Assembly: GCF_900103035.1 (NCBI RefSeq)
Contig: NZ_FMWO01000100.1
Coordinates: forward strand, 1 to 39,964
Direction: 5' to 3'
Source of the DNA: Nitrosomonas mobilis
GTDB taxonomy: Bacteria > Pseudomonadota > Gammaproteobacteria > Burkholderiales > Nitrosomonadaceae
DNA length: 39,964 nt
Shown: one piece after another, positions 36,718-39,964 of the stretch
Layout of the letters: every line of letters starts with the position of its first letter
Numbering within the stretch: the stretch's first letter is position 1
Notes under the pieces: model-generated
What the model saw: only the letters and a program-made list of their open reading frames with translations
What the model was told of the DNA's origin: nothing
Database searches by the model: none
Program-made: the position numbers and the translations under genes

Positions 36718-36863
36718 ACCCAAGACTGGGAGTATAAAAAATCTGTATAAGCGGTACTCTGTCCATGTATTTGAAAAAAAAACAGAATGCTGGTATCAGG
36801 TCAGCTTGTCGACTAGTTATTAGCTGACTATAAACCTCTCCAGAAGGCCTACCTGGTGAGTAA

Positions 36864-37001
36864 AGCATCCTCAAGCAATTGACGAAAAAGCTTGCTGAGC
36901 ATGCCCTTGAAGCCGGGATGGAGCAACATCCTGGTTATGCCAAACATGATGTTGCCGGTAACAATACCGGTAATTTACGCAACGGCAAAAGTTCTTCATG
37001 A
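36864..37001 (+). pseudogene. IS256-family transposase N-terminal fragment
   Basis: The frame encodes ILKQLTKKLAEHALEAGMEQ then HPGYAKHDVAGNNTGNLRNG, the conserved N-terminal segment of IS256/mutator-type transposases, then stops. The similarity ends where the right 40-bp repeat begins, and upstream the frame is closed by a stop at 36861. Only about 45 codons remain. A hairpin (GTCAGCT/AGCTGAC, 36800-36828) lies upstream in the gap after res. Confidence 0.7.
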
Positions 37002-37034
37002 TTAGTTCACGCGGCTGCAACACTTCCGGTAATG
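36995..37034 (+). repeat. 40-bp direct repeat, right copy
   Basis: Matches 26743-26782 at 39 of 40 bases in the same orientation. It starts at the point where the IS256-like fragment is broken off and marks the right edge of the island. The 150 bases that follow to 37186 contain nothing I can identify. Confidence 0.75.
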
Positions 37035-37186
37035 TCGAAACCCGTGGCGGTAGGTAATAATGGAGAACTGTTCGATAGTCTCGATAGTAAGTAGATGGCA
37101 AGGCTGCAGGGGATGGCTTGCCGGCACGATAATCGCATGGTGCTATGTGTAATAGGGAAAAGATATCGGATCAGTGACATTGCCCA

Positions 37187-37300
37187 GTGCTTCTGTTGCA
37201 ATCCGATGTCCGCCTGGCCATCCAGCAGCATGGAGACGGTCTTACTCGAGCAGGACTGATGGAGCACGGAGCGCACTTTTTAATCAGAATCTCACCGTGG
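37187..37300 (+). pseudogene. Possible IS4-like transposase fragment
   Basis: The frame contains QQHGDGLTRAGLMEHGAHFL then IRISPW, which recalls the DRAY..L...GAHFLIRI segment around the second catalytic Asp of IS4-type transposases. The Asp-Arg equivalent here is degraded. The frame then runs into the 3' end of the opposing porin gene, where it is meaningless. Weak, pattern-based call. Confidence 0.3.
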
Positions 37301-38786
37301 TTTGCACGAAAAAATAATTGGTGTCTTTTTCGCCGTTTATGGGCAACCCTCCCCGGTTGGCCAGTTGCGTCAGGCCATCAAAAAAACTACCCTTGAACCA
37401 GTGCTGATAACCGGCTTCCAGATCGGTAGTTTCTCTGATCCGGTAACGCCCGACCAGCTCGATGTCATGTCCAAGAAAGCTTCCGGAACTGCCTGTCCTG
37501 TCCTGCAGGTTGGAAAATCCCGGCAGGGCGGACCCAGAGAGCGCGTCGCGCTTCTCCGCGAGCCAGTTCAGATGATGCTTGATAAATATCCTGAAGTCAT
37601 CCCTGGGAAGAGCGGTCAAGCGCCATCCCACCTTGATCAAGTTCGAGTGACTGAATGGCCCAAACAGACTGGTGTGCCCAAGATCTGGGCGGCGTAATCC
37701 GAACAGGCGGTCGAAAGTGGCGCTCTGATCGCCATCTGGATTCCTGGTGCCGCTGGCATAGACGAATTCTCCGGCCAGGCGCGGAATCCAGGGTTGGTTC
37801 AGGGTGTATGCGAGGCGCGCGAAGGCCATCCAGGCGAAGTGGTCCTTGCCGTGCCGGTCACCAACCTGTGCTGCGCCTTCGAGGTCATAATCTAACTCTC
37901 CTGTTTGCTCCGATTCGAAATCGCTGCGCTGTCTGATGTCTTTTTTGACGATCCGCGCGCCTGTGGTGTGTAGATGCTTTGCGCGGTTGGACTGTCTGTC
38001 GAATTCATCGCTGAGCCCCAGATAATAGATTTCGCCGCTGGCCCATTTGTTTTGGGTTGACTCGAAGGCCGTTCCCCAGAACAGCGTGCGATTCCGCGCG
38101 TCATCCAGTTCATCGTTTTTGCGGTTGACTGGTGCGGTCAGGAATGCCCGCACGCGCCAGTCCTTGTTGTTGCCGATCGACAGATGCCCGCCATCAAAGT
38201 TATTGGTGGTATTCGGGAAATCGTTACGCCCGATCAGCCGCGCCGCGCCCAGTTCCAGAGTCATGCGACCGAAATGTAAATCGGTTCTAAGTTCAGTGCC
38301 GAATACGTTCTTAAAAGTGGCAGAGCCAAACAATTGCAGGATGTCGAATTTATTTGCGACTTCACGTCCAGCAAAATCACCAGCCTGGGCGAAATGCGTG
38401 CGCGAATCCTGTCCTTCGAATAACACCCAGTATGGGCCACGATTGATCCCCAGCCGCACACGCGACTGCAGCGGTAATTGAGTGTTGTCGGCGTTGCGTT
38501 GTCCGGTGCGCCAGTTGTTCGAGACGAACTCGAAACGTGTGCGCTGACTCAATCCGAATTCAACCCAGTCTGGCAAATTAAGCGCCGCCTTGGCTATCCG
38601 ATTCCATTTGATGCGATTGGCACGCACCAGAGCTTCGTCGGGCACTTCGCGCCATTCCTTGGAATGAAACGTTTCTTTGGCGCGTTGCGCGGCCGCTTCC
38701 AGCGTCGGCCTGGCGGATGCGAGCGGTTGTTTTGTAATAAAAATTGTCAATAACAGAACTAGAAGGGTTTTTGATTTAAGTTTCAT
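37284..38786 (-). CDS. Alginate-export-type outer membrane porin
   Basis: A 500-residue outer membrane beta-barrel that I place in the alginate_exp family (AlgE-like). After a signal peptide (MKLKSKTLLVLLLTIFITKQ, cleavage after PLASA) come alternating beta-strand patterns with many Tyr, Trp and Phe. Signature stretches are FGLSQRTRFEF, VLFEGQDSRTHF, LGAARLIGRNDFPNTTNNFD, FWGTAFES and a terminal Phe (QTTVRF), as expected of barrel proteins. The substrate is unknown; in this family it ranges from polysaccharides to small molecules. I prefer ATG 38786 to the longer frame beginning at 38864, because the signal peptide begins there. It is a single-gene unit. Confidence 0.82.
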   Translation of the reverse strand: MKLKSKTLLVLLLTIFITKQPLASARPTLEAAAQRAKETFHSKEWREVPDEALVRANRIKWNRIAKAALNLPDWVEFGLSQRTRFEFVSNNWRTGQRNADNTQLPLQSRVRLGINRGPYWVLFEGQDSRTHFAQAGDFAGREVANKFDILQLFGSATFKNVFGTELRTDLHFGRMTLELGAARLIGRNDFPNTTNNFDGGHLSIGNNKDWRVRAFLTAPVNRKNDELDDARNRTLFWGTAFESTQNKWASGEIYYLGLSDEFDRQSNRAKHLHTTGARIVKKDIRQRSDFESEQTGELDYDLEGAAQVGDRHGKDHFAWMAFARLAYTLNQPWIPRLAGEFVYASGTRNPDGDQSATFDRLFGLRRPDLGHTSLFGPFSHSNLIKVGWRLTALPRDDFRIFIKHHLNWLAEKRDALSGSALPGFSNLQDRTGSSGSFLGHDIELVGRYRIRETTDLEAGYQHWFKGSFFDGLTQLANRGGLPINGEKDTNYFFVQTTVRF

Positions 38787-39104
38787 AATATTTTGCGCTC
38801 TTGTATGCTTTTCTGGTATTCCAGTAAGTGCATGATTTTTTGTTTTTGATATCCACTGAGCCATGGCGGGTACTGTCTACAGCACGGAAAATTACTTGCC
38901 TGGAATCCGTTTGATGATTTCCAGGCGGGGCTGAAACAGGGTTAATCTTCATTTTTTATATCGCTCCTGTTTATTCAAGTACGCATTCTAAGTGTGATGT
39001 GTTATCAATAAAACTAATATATTTCCTGATTAGTTACTTCTCTCAGAAATCTTGTAAAATCTACAAATTGCGAAGAAACGTAGCAAAATCAGAGGAGGAT
39101 GGCA
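38787..39104. other. Intergenic region between porin and transposase
   Basis: No convincing gene is present. A perfect inverted repeat GCCTGGAA/TTCCAGGC lies at 38898-38926 with a 13-nt loop and no T-run; a 23-codon frame runs through it (38864 on) but has no supporting features. The AT-rich part 38950-39060 probably carries the promoters of the flanking genes and the left end of the insertion sequence, whose terminal repeat I could not define. Confidence 0.4.
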
Positions 39105-39964
39105 ATGGCGATGAATAAAATTCAGTTTCAGGCAGGCCTGTCACTGCATGAATTTCTGCATCAATATGGCACGGAAGCACAATGTGAAGCAGCATTGTTT
39201 GCTGCGAGGTGGCCACATGGCTGGAGATGCCTGCGCTGCGATGCGGAGCGATATTCCTGTACCCATAACGGCCGCAAGCTATGGGAATGCCTGGGTTGTG
39301 GCTACCAATGTTCTTCAATTGTCGGCACCGTGTTTGAAAATACTAAATTACCGCTAAGAACCTGGTTTCTGGCCATTTACTTGATGACGCAAAGCAAGAA
39401 TGCGGTCAGTGCATAGGAACTCAAACGTCAGCTGGGGGTAAGTTACAAAACGGCATGGTCGATCAAGCATAAGCTGTTACAGACCATGCTGCTGCGCGAA
39501 GAGCAACGCCGTCTGGATGGACGCGTGGAGGTTGACGATGCTTATCTGGGAGGTGAAAGGGCGGAAAAGCGCGGCCGGGGCGCGACAAGTAAGACGCCAT
39601 TTGTAGCGGCAATACAAACAAACAGCGAGGGGAAGCCACTTTATATACGCTTGACTCCCGTAGCGGGTTTTACATACGAAGCGCTCAAACAGTGGTCGGC
39701 TGAATGTCTGTCATCTACTGCACGAGTCGTATCTGATGGTTTGGGGTGTTTCGGGGCGGTTACGCATACAGCCGCGCAGCATGAGCGCCATATTGTGGGA
39801 AGTGGCAAATCTGCTGTGCAGCGTGCCGAGTTTCGCTGGGTCAATACGCTTCTTGGCAATCTCAAGACTGCCTTCAGCGGAACCTACCATGCATTCAATC
39901 ACGCCAAGTATGCACAGCGCTATCTTGCAGAATTCTCCTATCGCTTCAATCGCCGTTTTGATTT
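39105..39964 (+). pseudogene. IS1595-type transposase with internal TAG, cut by window end
   Basis: The frame starts at ATG 39105 (AGAGGAGG at 39091-39098). It encodes the zinc-ribbon part of an IS1595/ISXO2-type transposase (CLRCDAERYSC, then CLGCGYQCS), which reads into TAG at 39414-39416 after NAVSA. The same frame then stays open to the window end with no other stop: ELKRQLGVSYKTAWSIKHKL, the catalytic VEVDDAYLGGE and VVSDGLGCF aspartates, and HAFNHAKYAQRYLAEFSYRF. A TTG-to-TAG change would restore the family sequence LELKRQLG. One nonsense mutation therefore inactivates an otherwise intact gene. Confidence 0.85.

Noticed and set aside
38864..38935. 23-codon plus-strand frame (MAGTVYSTENYLPGIRLMIS...) in the porin-transposase gap
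   Set aside because: It has no ribosome-binding site and no recognised peptide family, and it coincides with an inverted repeat that explains its sequence.
25877..39416. Possible amber (TAG) recoding, suggested by two genes with in-frame TAG (25877 and 39414)
   Set aside because: Housekeeping genes here end normally, no suppressor tRNA or pyrrolysine genes are present, and both cases are a small orphan frame and a transposase, where nonsense decay is the simpler reading.

Overview
The window is a chromosomal segment of an ammonia-oxidising betaproteobacterium, almost certainly a Nitrosomonas. It opens with a complete ammonia monooxygenase cluster in the order amoC-amoA-amoB-amoE-amoD-copC-copD, and the AmoC, AmoA and AmoB proteins look Nitrosomonas-like throughout. 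I recognise families from sequence memory and motifs only; no database search was possible. Species level is not resolvable here.

Layout. Bases 1-8300 hold the end of an unknown gene, a terminator-like hairpin, amoCAB, a strong terminator, amoE, amoD, copC (with a decayed tandem copy of its 3' third), a CopD-cytochrome c-thioredoxin-fold fusion, and a small exported His-rich protein. Together they make a copper-dependent ammonia oxidation and copper-handling block. Bases 8500-25600 are ordinary housekeeping: hrcA, hemH, a fatty acid hydroxylase/sterol desaturase family gene, an M48 lipoprotein peptidase, prkB, a UvrD/Rep-type helicase, prfB (with the classical +1 programmed frameshift), erpA, then on the minus strand an M23 endopeptidase followed by anmK, and on the plus strand tyrS and xseB-ispA-dxs-folE2. 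An initiator tRNA-fMet gene with its own sigma70-type promoter follows at 25643, then a DsbA/FrnE-like protein gene.

From about 26700 to 37300 lies an accessory island. It is bracketed by two 40-bp direct repeats (39/40 identical) 10.25 kb apart. It carries a promoter-like site, a strong hairpin, a 33-codon ORF translationally coupled to a 1090-residue SNF2-type helicase, a DUF4391-like protein, a GxxExxY-family PD-(D/E)xK protein, a type III Mod methyltransferase and a type III Res helicase-nuclease. All genes point the same way with small gaps or overlaps, which suggests one operon. I read it as a type III restriction-modification system extended with a second helicase and an accessory protein.

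The most unusual part of the island is a set of imperfect palindromes built from A-rich units such as CCACGAAA and CCGCGAAA. They lie between the helicase and DUF4391 genes, in frame inside the DUF4391 protein, in frame inside Mod, and as 19-bp terminal inverted repeats around the GxxExxY gene, where the left repeat also encodes residues 2-11. This looks like a small mobile palindromic element that tolerates insertion into coding sequence.

The right flank holds transposase debris (an IS256-like fragment and a possible IS4-like fragment), an alginate-export-type outer membrane porin on the minus strand, and an IS1595-type transposase gene with one in-frame TAG that runs off the window end.
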